NCBI GenBank assembly: GCA_965227215.1
Contig: OZ245729.1
Location: 2,852,001 to 2,916,000, forward strand
From: Gracilimonas sp965227215
GTDB lineage: Bacteria > Bacteroidota > Rhodothermia > Balneolales > Balneolaceae
Direction of reading: 5' to 3'
DNA: 64,000 nucleotides
The first letter of the stretch is position 1, and each line of letters begins with the position of its first letter. Of this stretch, positions 33,464-40,755 are shown in pieces. A program made the translations under genes and the position numbers. The notes under the pieces were generated by a model. It was not told where the DNA came from, ran no database searches, and worked only from the letters and a program-made list of their open reading frames with translations.

Positions 33464-34531
33464 TTAGAATTTGTAAGTAGCCCGGGCAAAGAAGTTATAG
33501 TTGGTGTCAACAAAATCACTTCGGGACTCACGGATGCGGTATCGAAAGTCAATATTCAGGTCGTCGGTGATAAAGTATCGGTATCTGAATTCTACTTCAT
33601 CAGAATTAAGGCCATATACATTCGGAGTCAGCCAGTCAGAATCTGTTTTTGCAAATTCTACCATAAGCTGATGTTTGTCTGCAAAGTTGTGTACGCCGAA
33701 AGAAAGAACAGCGCTGGTTCCGTCTTCAAAAGCAGCGTTCAGGTTCTGCCCGATTTCAGCAGCTACGCGGAAACTCCCTCCGTTTAAGGCATCAGGTTTA
33801 GGAAGGTCATAAACCAGTCGGCTCATTACCGCCAGATACGTACTATACCCCCCGGATTTGAAATAAGCATTAGGAGCTACAAATAACCCAAATCCCTTTT
33901 GTATGAAATTCTTGTCGTCACGACTTCTATTCTCGACTCCAAGATAGGAGACTATATTATGTTCGTTATTTCCAAAATTCAAAGCTCCGCGATAAGAGTA
34001 CGAAGTGTAGTCCCGGGGCTGATATTCGCCCATAACTTCTCCATACCAATCATCATTAAGATTTCTTTTCACATAAATTCCATCCACCCAGTGAATGTTG
34101 ATGTGGTTGCTCATAAAGCGAAAGTGACCTCTTCCGGCATTGGAAAGAACTTTGGGGTAGTATTGGAATCGGCCGGCTTTTACTTCGGTTTGTTCATTCT
34201 TAAACCGGTAGTAAAATTCATCAAAAGAAATGCTTCCGCGATTAAGTCCACCACCATCGGCGCGTACGGTAAAGCTGACTTCCGGAAATTCAGAAGACTG
34301 AGTGGTTGCTAAGCGAGCTTTAAACCCATGATTTTCGTTGATGGTATAAAAAGCCCCAACCCGAACTCTCAGGAAGGAAGTGCCTTCGAAATGCTCAAGT
34401 GCTTCTCCGGATGAGCTTACATAGGCGAAGCGTGCATTTCCTGAAAAATCAAGGTTACTGGTATTCTGAGCGTTGGCGTTGAAAAAAAATGCAGCGATCA
34501 CTGCTATTGTAAATCCTATTCTGGAGATCAT
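33464..34531 (-). CDS. Outer-membrane beta-barrel protein
   Basis: 355 residues, Sec signal 1-21 (ending NANAQ). The mature chain is made of amphipathic strands and ends in FFARATYKF, a barrel C-terminus. The layout (VKAGRFQYYPK followed by MSNHINIHWVDGIYVKRNL) resembles porin or alginate-export-type barrels, without a clear family. It converges with pheA, 13 bp between stops. The 263 bp upstream, to the next gene at 34795, hold a small hairpin AAATCC/GGATTT near 34605 and no other visible feature. Confidence 0.7.
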   Translation of the reverse strand: MISRIGFTIAVIAAFFFNANAQNTSNLDFSGNARFAYVSSSGEALEHFEGTSFLRVRVGAFYTINENHGFKARLATTQSSEFPEVSFTVRADGGGLNRGSISFDEFYYRFKNEQTEVKAGRFQYYPKVLSNAGRGHFRFMSNHINIHWVDGIYVKRNLNDDWYGEVMGEYQPRDYTSYSYRGALNFGNNEHNIVSYLGVENRSRDDKNFIQKGFGLFVAPNAYFKSGGYSTYLAVMSRLVYDLPKPDALNGGSFRVAAEIGQNLNAAFEDGTSAVLSFGVHNFADKHQLMVEFAKTDSDWLTPNVYGLNSDEVEFRYRYFITDDLNIDFRYRIRESRSDFVDTNYNFFARATYKF

Positions 34532-34794
34532 TCTCTTGGTAAAATTTTTATGTGGATGGTTATAGTTACGTAAAATTGCCCTATCCTTATCGACAGTGAC
34601 CCAAAATCCCTTAAGGATTTAATCGGTACTTCCAGCCCAAACTATTAAGTACCTGGACTGTATGTCAAAAGTCGGCCGTGGATCTCACTATTTCAGGATA
34701 GAGTATATCATTGAAATCAAACAGTTCGCTTCTTAAACGGTATGTCTGGTTTCAGCCAAGGATAAGTTCCTAAGGTTAAGAATTGATGAAGAGA

Positions 34795-35739
34795 TCAGAG
34801 GAGTTGTAATACCTCTTCAGCACATCCCCAGGACACGGTAAAACCGGCGCCGCCATGACCATAGTTATGGATGACAGCTAAATGAGGGTCTTTTTCCAGC
34901 CGGATCTGTGGTCTGCCCGGCCGTAATCCAACTTTAACATCCAGTACCGGTAATTTCAAAACAGAAGGTTCAAAGGCAGAGCAATAGGTGATTATCCTTT
35001 CTGTAAGAGAAGGATTCGCCTTGGTAGACGATTGATGCTTTTTGGCAGAACCTCCTAATATAATTCCGTCACTTCGTGGAATGATGTAAGCCATTTCCTG
35101 ATCTCCCAGCTCATATTCAGTAGCCATTCCCTGTATTTTTTGATCCGGTGCTACACGCACAACCTGCCCCTGAATGGGGTACAGTTTTTCGTCATTGAAC
35201 AAATGCTTTGCTCCCAGTCCGGAACAATTAACTACCGGAAAATAGTCTCCAAGTTCATCTGCTGAAGTAACTTCCCGCTGAATTATTGTACCACCTGTTT
35301 CTTTAAAGCGATTCAATAGATATTCAAGATAGATAGGAGTTTCTATTAAAGGTACGTTGAGGGTGTATCCTTTGTATTCGGGGTGAACCGGATGTTGAAC
35401 GTTGTCATCAAGGATATGCTCATCCGGCAAGGCATCCAGCCACCAGGGTTTTTGATGGGTGTCTAGATAGGCTGTAAAAGGAATGAACGAAACACCGGAA
35501 GCCTCATTGTCTGCAAGTCGCTGATATTTTAAAAGTGATACCCGGCTCCAATCATTGACTTTGGCTTTGGGGAAAGCTTCATAAGGGAACCAAATAGCGG
35601 CAGCTACGGCTGAGGTTGATTGTTTTGGAAGATCCTTCGTAATGATAGTAACCTTGAAACCGTGCTCAGCAAGCACAATGGCTGTAGTAAGACCGGAAAC
35701 GCCAGCACCTAAAACCGTTATGTGCTTATTATTTTTCAA
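34795..35739 (-). CDS. FAD-dependent D-amino-acid oxidase-like protein
   Basis: 314 residues. The N-terminal dinucleotide motif VLGAGVSGLTTAIVLAEHGF binds FAD, and the C-terminal NYGHGGAGFTVSWGCA is the D-amino-acid oxidase signature. GLRPGRPQIRLE carries the substrate-carboxylate Arg. It is slightly shorter than the eukaryotic enzymes but complete. It would oxidise D-amino acids or related amines to imino acids with H2O2. Its start overlaps the end of xseA by 11 nt, so it is translated from the same message. This slot is normally taken by xseB. Confidence 0.87.
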   Translation of the reverse strand: MKNNKHITVLGAGVSGLTTAIVLAEHGFKVTIITKDLPKQSTSAVAAAIWFPYEAFPKAKVNDWSRVSLLKYQRLADNEASGVSFIPFTAYLDTHQKPWWLDALPDEHILDDNVQHPVHPEYKGYTLNVPLIETPIYLEYLLNRFKETGGTIIQREVTSADELGDYFPVVNCSGLGAKHLFNDEKLYPIQGQVVRVAPDQKIQGMATEYELGDQEMAYIIPRSDGIILGGSAKKHQSSTKANPSLTERIITYCSAFEPSVLKLPVLDVKVGLRPGRPQIRLEKDPHLAVIHNYGHGGAGFTVSWGCAEEVLQLL

Positions 35740-36928
35740 CGGTCACTTTGTCGTCTTTCCATTCTAAATCAAAACCGGATGCTTTTTTAAAAGTTTTGGA
35801 TGTCCGAATCCATTTTCCATCCTGCCACACCCGGGCAAAGCCTTTCTCGAGAGGCTCGTTGGGATTGTTCTTATCCAGCGTATGAAACAGTTTGGTGAGA
35901 TGCTCTTTTCGGTTTCGAATCAATGATTCCGTTCGGTGATCTAATTTCTCATTCAGAGTAAGAATACGGGATCGGGCAGATTCCATCTTTTGCTTTACAG
36001 CCAACAAGGCATGAGATTTTGCCATATTCGCCACCTTATCCTTATATAGCTCGATGGCTCCGGTGGTATTTACTTCCAGCTTTTTGGTATAGTCTTCTAC
36101 CATGTATCGGATTTCGTTGATATCGGGAACGGCTAACACCGCAGCCTGAGTAGGAGTTGCGGCTCGCGCATCGGCTACAAAATCGGAGATGGAAAAGTCG
36201 ACTTCGTGCCCCACCGCACTTATTACCGGAACTTCACAATGATAGACTGCCCGGGCCACCGATTCCTCATTAAACGGCCACAAGTCTTCAAGCGAACCAC
36301 CGCCTCGTCCTATAATCAGCACATCCACATTTTTGTGATTGGAAAAATAGTTGATGCCATTCACGATTTCCGGGGCGGCATTCACACCCTGCACGCTGGC
36401 ATGGTATAGTTTCACATCCGCAAGCGGCCATCTTTTCTCTAAAGTGGAACGGATATCCTGAAAAGCAGCTCCGGTTGATGAGGTGACCACGCCAATGCGT
36501 TCCGGAAATTTCGGTAGGGCAATTTTATGGGCGTCATCAAACAACCCTTCTTCTTTCAGTTTTGCCTTCAGTTTTTCAAATGCCTGCTGAAGCTTGCCGA
36601 TCCCGGCCTGCTGAACCAGATTCACAATCATCTGGTAGCGACCGTGTGGGGCATACACCTGGATATCGCCCCCGACTACAATCTGTTGCCCATCGGTAAG
36701 GTTAATGCCCAATCGTTGAGCGGTGCTCCTCCAGATTACGCAGGGCAGGGAAGCATCGGCATCTTTCAGAGTAAAATAATAATGTCCGTTCCGGCTTTGG
36801 TTGACGTTGCTTGTTTCACCTTCCACCAAAATATCCACAAAATTCTGTTCCAGCAGGTTCTTAATCTTCTCGGTGAGCTCAGCTACAGAAGGGATATCAA
36901 AAAGAAAAGGAATTTGTTTATCGGGCAT
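35729..36928 (-). CDS. xseA: Exodeoxyribonuclease VII large subunit
   Basis: 399 residues. An N-terminal OB-fold (about 1-105; ETSNVNQSRNGHYYFTLKDA) binds DNA. The catalytic domain has RIGVVTSSTGAAFQDI, IIGRGGGSLEDLWPFNEE and ISAVGHEVDFSISDFVADAR, and a coiled-coil tail follows. It degrades single-stranded DNA bidirectionally in recombination and repair and normally needs many XseB copies. No xseB follows: the next gene overlaps and encodes an amino-acid oxidase, so the small subunit must be elsewhere or absent. Confidence 0.95.
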   Translation of the reverse strand: MPDKQIPFLFDIPSVAELTEKIKNLLEQNFVDILVEGETSNVNQSRNGHYYFTLKDADASLPCVIWRSTAQRLGINLTDGQQIVVGGDIQVYAPHGRYQMIVNLVQQAGIGKLQQAFEKLKAKLKEEGLFDDAHKIALPKFPERIGVVTSSTGAAFQDIRSTLEKRWPLADVKLYHASVQGVNAAPEIVNGINYFSNHKNVDVLIIGRGGGSLEDLWPFNEESVARAVYHCEVPVISAVGHEVDFSISDFVADARAATPTQAAVLAVPDINEIRYMVEDYTKKLEVNTTGAIELYKDKVANMAKSHALLAVKQKMESARSRILTLNEKLDHRTESLIRNRKEHLTKLFHTLDKNNPNEPLEKGFARVWQDGKWIRTSKTFKKASGFDLEWKDDKVTVEK

Positions 36929-36975
36929 GGGAGAATTAAACCAATTAAAAATCTATTGCACACCAAATGTAAGAA

Positions 36976-37003
36976 GGATTGAAATCCTTCGCTTTAATAA
37001 AGG
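36976..37003 (+). repeat. REP-like element, left copy
   Basis: GGATTGAAATCC, spacer TTC, then GCTTTAATAAAGG. The palindrome GGATT-GA-AATCC extends to AAGGATT/AATCCTT. It ends one base before the transposase stop codon and matches the right copy in reverse complement except for the 3-nt spacer (25 of 28). Confidence 0.75.
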
Positions 37004-37004
37004 A

Positions 37005-37427
37005 TTACATTTTTCTGATATCAAATTGTTTTATCTCATCCACAAAAGAACGGTCTTGATGATGGGATTCCTGATTATAGATGTAGTTTCTAACCCTGTT
37101 GATCTCATTTCTGCCAACAGAAAATACCCCATAACCCTGTTGCCATTCAAATTTACCGCTGGGGTAATAATTTTTATTCACCCACCGTGATGAAGCTCCT
37201 TTCATTTGTTTTAACGCTTCAGCCACTGAAAAGGTAGTAGGGAGCTTGAAAAGAACATGTATATGGTCGGTCATGCCATTTACAACATCAACCTGAATAC
37301 CCCACTCCAATGCACTTTCTTTAATATAATTATTCAGTTCACCCCTGAAGTATCTCTTTAACAGAGGTAATCTGTCTTTTGTACTCCAAACTGCATGAAC
37401 CCAAACCTGATTTAGCGTTTTTGGCAT
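37005..37427 (-). CDS. IS200-like / RAYT (Y1 HUH) transposase
   Basis: 140 residues covering one Y1_Tnp domain. The HUH motif is HIHVLF in VVNGMTDHIHVLFKLP. The C-terminal Tyr is probably in the segment GYGVFSVGRNEINRVRNYIY, with the final helix (RVRNYIYNQESHH) typical of RAYTs. The N-terminus QVWVHAVWSTKDRLPLL is the classic first strand. These enzymes cut and join single-stranded DNA at hairpins. It is flanked by inverted REP-like elements, so it is more likely a domesticated REP-associated transposase than an active IS200. Confidence 0.88.
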   Translation of the reverse strand: MPKTLNQVWVHAVWSTKDRLPLLKRYFRGELNNYIKESALEWGIQVDVVNGMTDHIHVLFKLPTTFSVAEALKQMKGASSRWVNKNYYPSGKFEWQQGYGVFSVGRNEINRVRNYIYNQESHHQDRSFVDEIKQFDIRKM

Positions 37428-37510
37428 GGTCTTATAATTGTTTTGTGTCCTTAGTAAGAGCAGATTTGGACCGAGTCCTTACAATAATTTTTAATCGGAG
37501 AGATTGTTGA

Positions 37511-37538
37511 CCTTTATTAAAGCAATGGATTTCAATCC
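37511..37538 (-). repeat. REP-like element, right copy
   Basis: On the minus strand GGATTGAAATCC, spacer ATT, GCTTTAATAAAGG. Outer bases extend the hairpin as AAGCA/TGCTT with a bulge. It is inverted relative to the left copy, 83 bp upstream of the transposase start. Confidence 0.75.
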
Positions 37539-37589
37539 GTGCTTGTAGATGGAAGGGTAATAAATAGGAAATAATACCTGCCAAGAAAA

Positions 37590-37659
37590 TTAGTGACTAG
37601 CACTAAACAATGAACATTGAACATTCAATATTGAATGTTGAGTGTTCAATGTTCCCAAA
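37590..37659. repeat. Degenerate heptanucleotide tandem repeat island
   Basis: Read in sevens from 37611: TGAACAT, TGAACAT, TCAATAT, TGAATGT, TGAGTGT, TCAATGT, TCCCAAA. Weaker units precede it from 37590. The central part is also palindromic (ATTCAATATTGAAT inside GAACATTGAACA / TGTTCAATGTTC). It fills most of the gap between the right REP element and pyrC; the remaining 80 bp before pyrC show no further structure. Confidence 0.6.
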
Positions 37660-37740
37660 AGTAGCCCCAAAGTCTCTTTGTGCTTTAGCACCGAATCACG
37701 GTATATTTGCGGTCGAACTTGAAAGCTCAAAATTACATTC

Positions 37741-39021
37741 ATGCTCCTCAAAAACCTGAAGCCCGTTAGCAATTCTCATAAAGGTAAAGACACCATTGAT
37801 ATTCGTATTGAAGAGGGTGTTATCAAGGAAATGGGTGCCGGACTGAAAGCCGAAAAAGGAGAGGAAACGCACGATTTTGAAGGGGCGTATGTATCGCCGG
37901 GTTGGATGGATATGCACGTGCATTTGCGCGAGCCGGGTTTTGAGCACAAGGAAACGGTAAAGACCGGATGTGATGCAGCTGCATTTGGTGGATTTACGGC
38001 CGTGGCTTGTATGCCTAATACCAAGCCGGCAACGCACACCCGGGATGTGGTTGAGTTCATTATTAAGAAAGCCGAAAAGCTTCCGGTAGATGTTCACCCA
38101 ATCGCGTGTGTGACCAAAGAGCGGAAAGGGAAATCCATTGCTGAAATGGCCGACCTGAAAGAAGGCGGAGCCGTTGCATTCAGTGATGACGGTGATCCCG
38201 TTTATGATTCGCAGGTGATGCGTGTAGCGCTGGAGTATTCATCCATGCTGGGCATGCCGATCATCAATCACGAAGAAGACCTGGCTCTTTCCCGTCCCGG
38301 CCACATGAATGAAGGCAAGGTAGCAACGCGTCTCGGTTTGGATGGAACGCCCGGAATTGCCGAAGAAGTGATGATTGCCCGCGATATTATGCTGGCGGAA
38401 TACACCGGTGGACATATTCACGTAGCACATATCAGTACCAAAGGAGCTGTGGATTTGGTACGACAGGCTAAGAAAAAAGGAATTAATGTAACTACCGAAG
38501 TCTGTGCTCATCACTTTGATCTGACTGATGAAGAAATTGAAAAGCAGCACTTTGACACCAACTTCAAAATGCATCCTCCGCTCCGAACACAAGAAGATGT
38601 GGATGCAATGGTAGAAGGCTTGGTGGATGGAACCATAGACGCGATTTGTACCGATCACGCCCCGCATTCCATCGAGGAAAAAGAAGTGGAATTCATTTAT
38701 GCTCCCAATGGCATTATCGGGCTGGAAACAGCCTGGTCGATCACCAATCAGCGATTGCTTCAAACCAAGAAGCTGGACCTGCAGCAGCTGATTGATAAGC
38801 TGGTATATAATCCGCGTAAGATTCTGAATCTTGAATCACCGGAAATTAAAGAAGGAGCAAAAGCCAACCTTACGTTCTTTAATACCGATGAAGAATGGAC
38901 ATTTACTCCAAATAACGTTCGCTCAAAGTCAAAGAATTCTCCCTATCTGGATAAGCAATTGAAGGGAAGAGCCGTTGGGATTTTCAATAAAGGCCAGCTG
39001 GTGCTAAACGAGCTGAGATAG
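37741..39021 (+). CDS. pyrC: Dihydroorotase
   Basis: 426 residues of the class I (long) type. Zinc ligands are seen in MDMHVHLREPG and, further on, in the His residues of IINHEEDLAL and HIHVAHIST. The catalytic Asp is in CTDHAPHS. MPNTKPATHT binds substrate. The enzyme closes carbamoyl-aspartate to dihydroorotate in pyrimidine synthesis. The ATG is used; no strong ribosome site is visible. Confidence 0.93.
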   Translation: MLLKNLKPVSNSHKGKDTIDIRIEEGVIKEMGAGLKAEKGEETHDFEGAYVSPGWMDMHVHLREPGFEHKETVKTGCDAAAFGGFTAVACMPNTKPATHTRDVVEFIIKKAEKLPVDVHPIACVTKERKGKSIAEMADLKEGGAVAFSDDGDPVYDSQVMRVALEYSSMLGMPIINHEEDLALSRPGHMNEGKVATRLGLDGTPGIAEEVMIARDIMLAEYTGGHIHVAHISTKGAVDLVRQAKKKGINVTTEVCAHHFDLTDEEIEKQHFDTNFKMHPPLRTQEDVDAMVEGLVDGTIDAICTDHAPHSIEEKEVEFIYAPNGIIGLETAWSITNQRLLQTKKLDLQQLIDKLVYNPRKILNLESPEIKEGAKANLTFFNTDEEWTFTPNNVRSKSKNSPYLDKQLKGRAVGIFNKGQLVLNELR

Positions 39022-39031
39022 CTTAGGTGTC

Positions 39032-39051
39032 ATTCCTACGAAGGCAGGAAT
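39032..39051. repeat. Short dispersed-type palindrome
   Basis: ATTCCT and AGGAAT enclose an 8-nt loop, within a CATTCCTACGAAGGCAGGAA context. From memory, very similar sequences recur as dispersed repeats in many bacterial genomes. It could also serve as a weak terminator of pyrC. Confidence 0.4.
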
Positions 39052-39112
39052 CCGACTGTTAAAACCAAGAAAGAATTCCCATTATCAGGTAACGACTTCT
39101 AAATAACTATCT

Positions 39113-39769
39113 ATGATACTAGCTTTCGAAACAGCCACAAATATTTGTTCAGTTTCATTTCAGGATGAAGGAGGGGAAATCCATGAGAAAAGAACGGAGC
39201 GAAAGGGCTCGCATTCCGAATTGTTGTTTCTTTATGTTCGGGAATTGATGGATGAGCATGACTTCAGTATCGATGATCTGGATACCGTATTGGTGAGTAC
39301 CGGTCCCGGTTCCTATACAGGACTCCGAATTGCTGCCAGTGCGGTTAAGGGAATGCTTTTTGGCTTGGATATCGATATTTATGCCGGAAATACACTGGCC
39401 GGTTTTGCACAATCGGCCGGTGAAGGGACGGTTCACTCCGTTATTAATGCTCGCCGAAAGCATTTGTATCATCAGAAGTTTGAATTTGACGAAGAACTTC
39501 GGGCGGTCACAGAATCTGAAATTCTGGAGCTATCGGAAATTGAAGAAATGTTGAACACAGGTGAAAAAATCATTGGAACCGGAATAGAGCGTTTGAATGA
39601 AGACAAGCTGAATGAACTGGAAGTACTGGAAACCACAAACATTTCGGCCAATGCTTTAATAGCTCTTTTCAACAGTTCATCCGGGAAACAGTTTTTCCAG
39701 AAAACCACAGCTGAAGATCTGGAATCAAACTATTTGAGCAGCAGTCAGGTTAATAATACATCGGTATAA
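39113..39769 (+). CDS. tsaB: tRNA threonylcarbamoyladenosine synthesis protein TsaB
   Basis: 218 residues, ASKHA fold. ILAFETATNICSVS at the start and STGPGSYTGLRIAASAVKGM are TsaB hallmarks. It is the inactive TsaD paralogue that scaffolds the TsaB-TsaD-TsaE complex, which makes t6A at position 37 of ANN-decoding tRNAs. The last 50 residues are more variable. It lies 66 bp upstream of accD on the same strand. Confidence 0.92.
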   Translation: MILAFETATNICSVSFQDEGGEIHEKRTERKGSHSELLFLYVRELMDEHDFSIDDLDTVLVSTGPGSYTGLRIAASAVKGMLFGLDIDIYAGNTLAGFAQSAGEGTVHSVINARRKHLYHQKFEFDEELRAVTESEILELSEIEEMLNTGEKIIGTGIERLNEDKLNELEVLETTNISANALIALFNSSSGKQFFQKTTAEDLESNYLSSSQVNNTSV

Positions 39770-39835
39770 ACAGATTCAGAATTAACCGTCAGAATCTTTA
39801 TTTTATCCCTCTGAAAAAATCACAAAACACAGTTT

Positions 39836-40681
39836 ATGTCCTGGTTTAAAAGAAAAGACGACAACATCCAGACCAACACCAAAAAGGAAATGCCGGAAGG
39901 GGTTTGGATCAAAGTTCCTACAACCGGCGAAACAATCCATAAGCGCGAGCTGGAAGACAATCTTTGGGTTGACCCACTGAGTGGCTACCACTTCAGAATT
40001 GGAAGTGAAAAGTACTTTAAGATTATCTTTGATAACGGGAAGTTCAAGGAAATCGGGCAGGAAATTCAGCCTACCGATCCCCTTGAGTTTGAAGACCGAA
40101 AGAAATATAAAGATCGCCTGGAGCAATACCAGGAAAAGACCGGATTAAGTGACGCCGCCCGTGTTGGGGTTGGAAAAATGAATAAACTTGATCTTGTTGT
40201 GGCCTGTATGGATTTCTCGTTTATCGGAGGAAGTATGGGATCAGTTGTTGGAGAACGGCTGGGAATTGCGATTGACCATGCCCGGGAGAATAAGATTCCG
40301 CTGATGATTATTTCTCAAACCGGTGGAGCCCGTATGATGGAAAGTGTATTGAGCTTAATGCAGATGGCCAAAACATCGGCGAAACTGGCTCAGCTTGAAG
40401 AAGCCGGAGTTCCATATATCTCTTATATGACCGACCCGACCACCGGTGGAGTAACCGCCAGTTATGCTATGCTGGGTGATTTCAATATTGCCGAACCCGG
40501 CGCTCTGATTGGTTTTGCGGGACCCCGTGTAATCAGACAGACAATCGGCAGAGACTTGCCGGAAGGATTCCAAACCGCAGAGTACCTGCTGGAGCATGGA
40601 TTTCTGGACTTCATCCTTCCAAGAACCAAGATGAAAGCAAAGCTTACCAAACTGCTGAAGCTGGTTCTCCATAAGAACTAA
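39836..40681 (+). CDS. accD: Acetyl-CoA carboxylase carboxyltransferase beta subunit, zinc-finger-less
   Basis: 281 residues. The crotonase-like carboxyltransferase core is intact: FIGGSMGSVVGERLG, ISQTGGARMMES, SYMTDPTTGGVTASYAML and IGFAGPRVIRQTIG. AccD transfers carboxyl from biotin to acetyl-CoA in the first step of fatty-acid synthesis, with AccA. The N-terminal region that normally holds four zinc-binding cysteines reads GVWIKVPTTGETIH and LWVDPLSGYHFRIG here, with none of the four present. The gene is otherwise complete, so this is loss of the metal site rather than decay. I recall the same loss in Flavobacteria. Confidence 0.95.
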   Translation: MSWFKRKDDNIQTNTKKEMPEGVWIKVPTTGETIHKRELEDNLWVDPLSGYHFRIGSEKYFKIIFDNGKFKEIGQEIQPTDPLEFEDRKKYKDRLEQYQEKTGLSDAARVGVGKMNKLDLVVACMDFSFIGGSMGSVVGERLGIAIDHARENKIPLMIISQTGGARMMESVLSLMQMAKTSAKLAQLEEAGVPYISYMTDPTTGGVTASYAMLGDFNIAEPGALIGFAGPRVIRQTIGRDLPEGFQTAEYLLEHGFLDFILPRTKMKAKLTKLLKLVLHKN

Positions 40682-40702
40682 ACCTTATTAAACTTTACAA
40701 CA

Positions 40703-40737
40703 GAAAAGAATGCTCAATCGGCGTTCTTTTCTTTTTT
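40703..40737 (+). terminator. Rho-independent terminator of accD
   Basis: GAAAAGAATGC pairs with GCGTTCTTTTC (one G-U) around TCAATCG and is followed by TTTTTT. It lies 22 bp after the accD stop. Confidence 0.85.
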
Positions 40738-40755
40738 AACCCAAACTTATCATTT

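Noticed and set aside
37590..37772. Short minus-strand frame of 60 codons over the heptamer repeats
   Set aside because: Its sequence is mostly translated repeat (NTQHSILNVQC) and it overlaps the pyrC start; frames of this kind appear wherever the repeat does.
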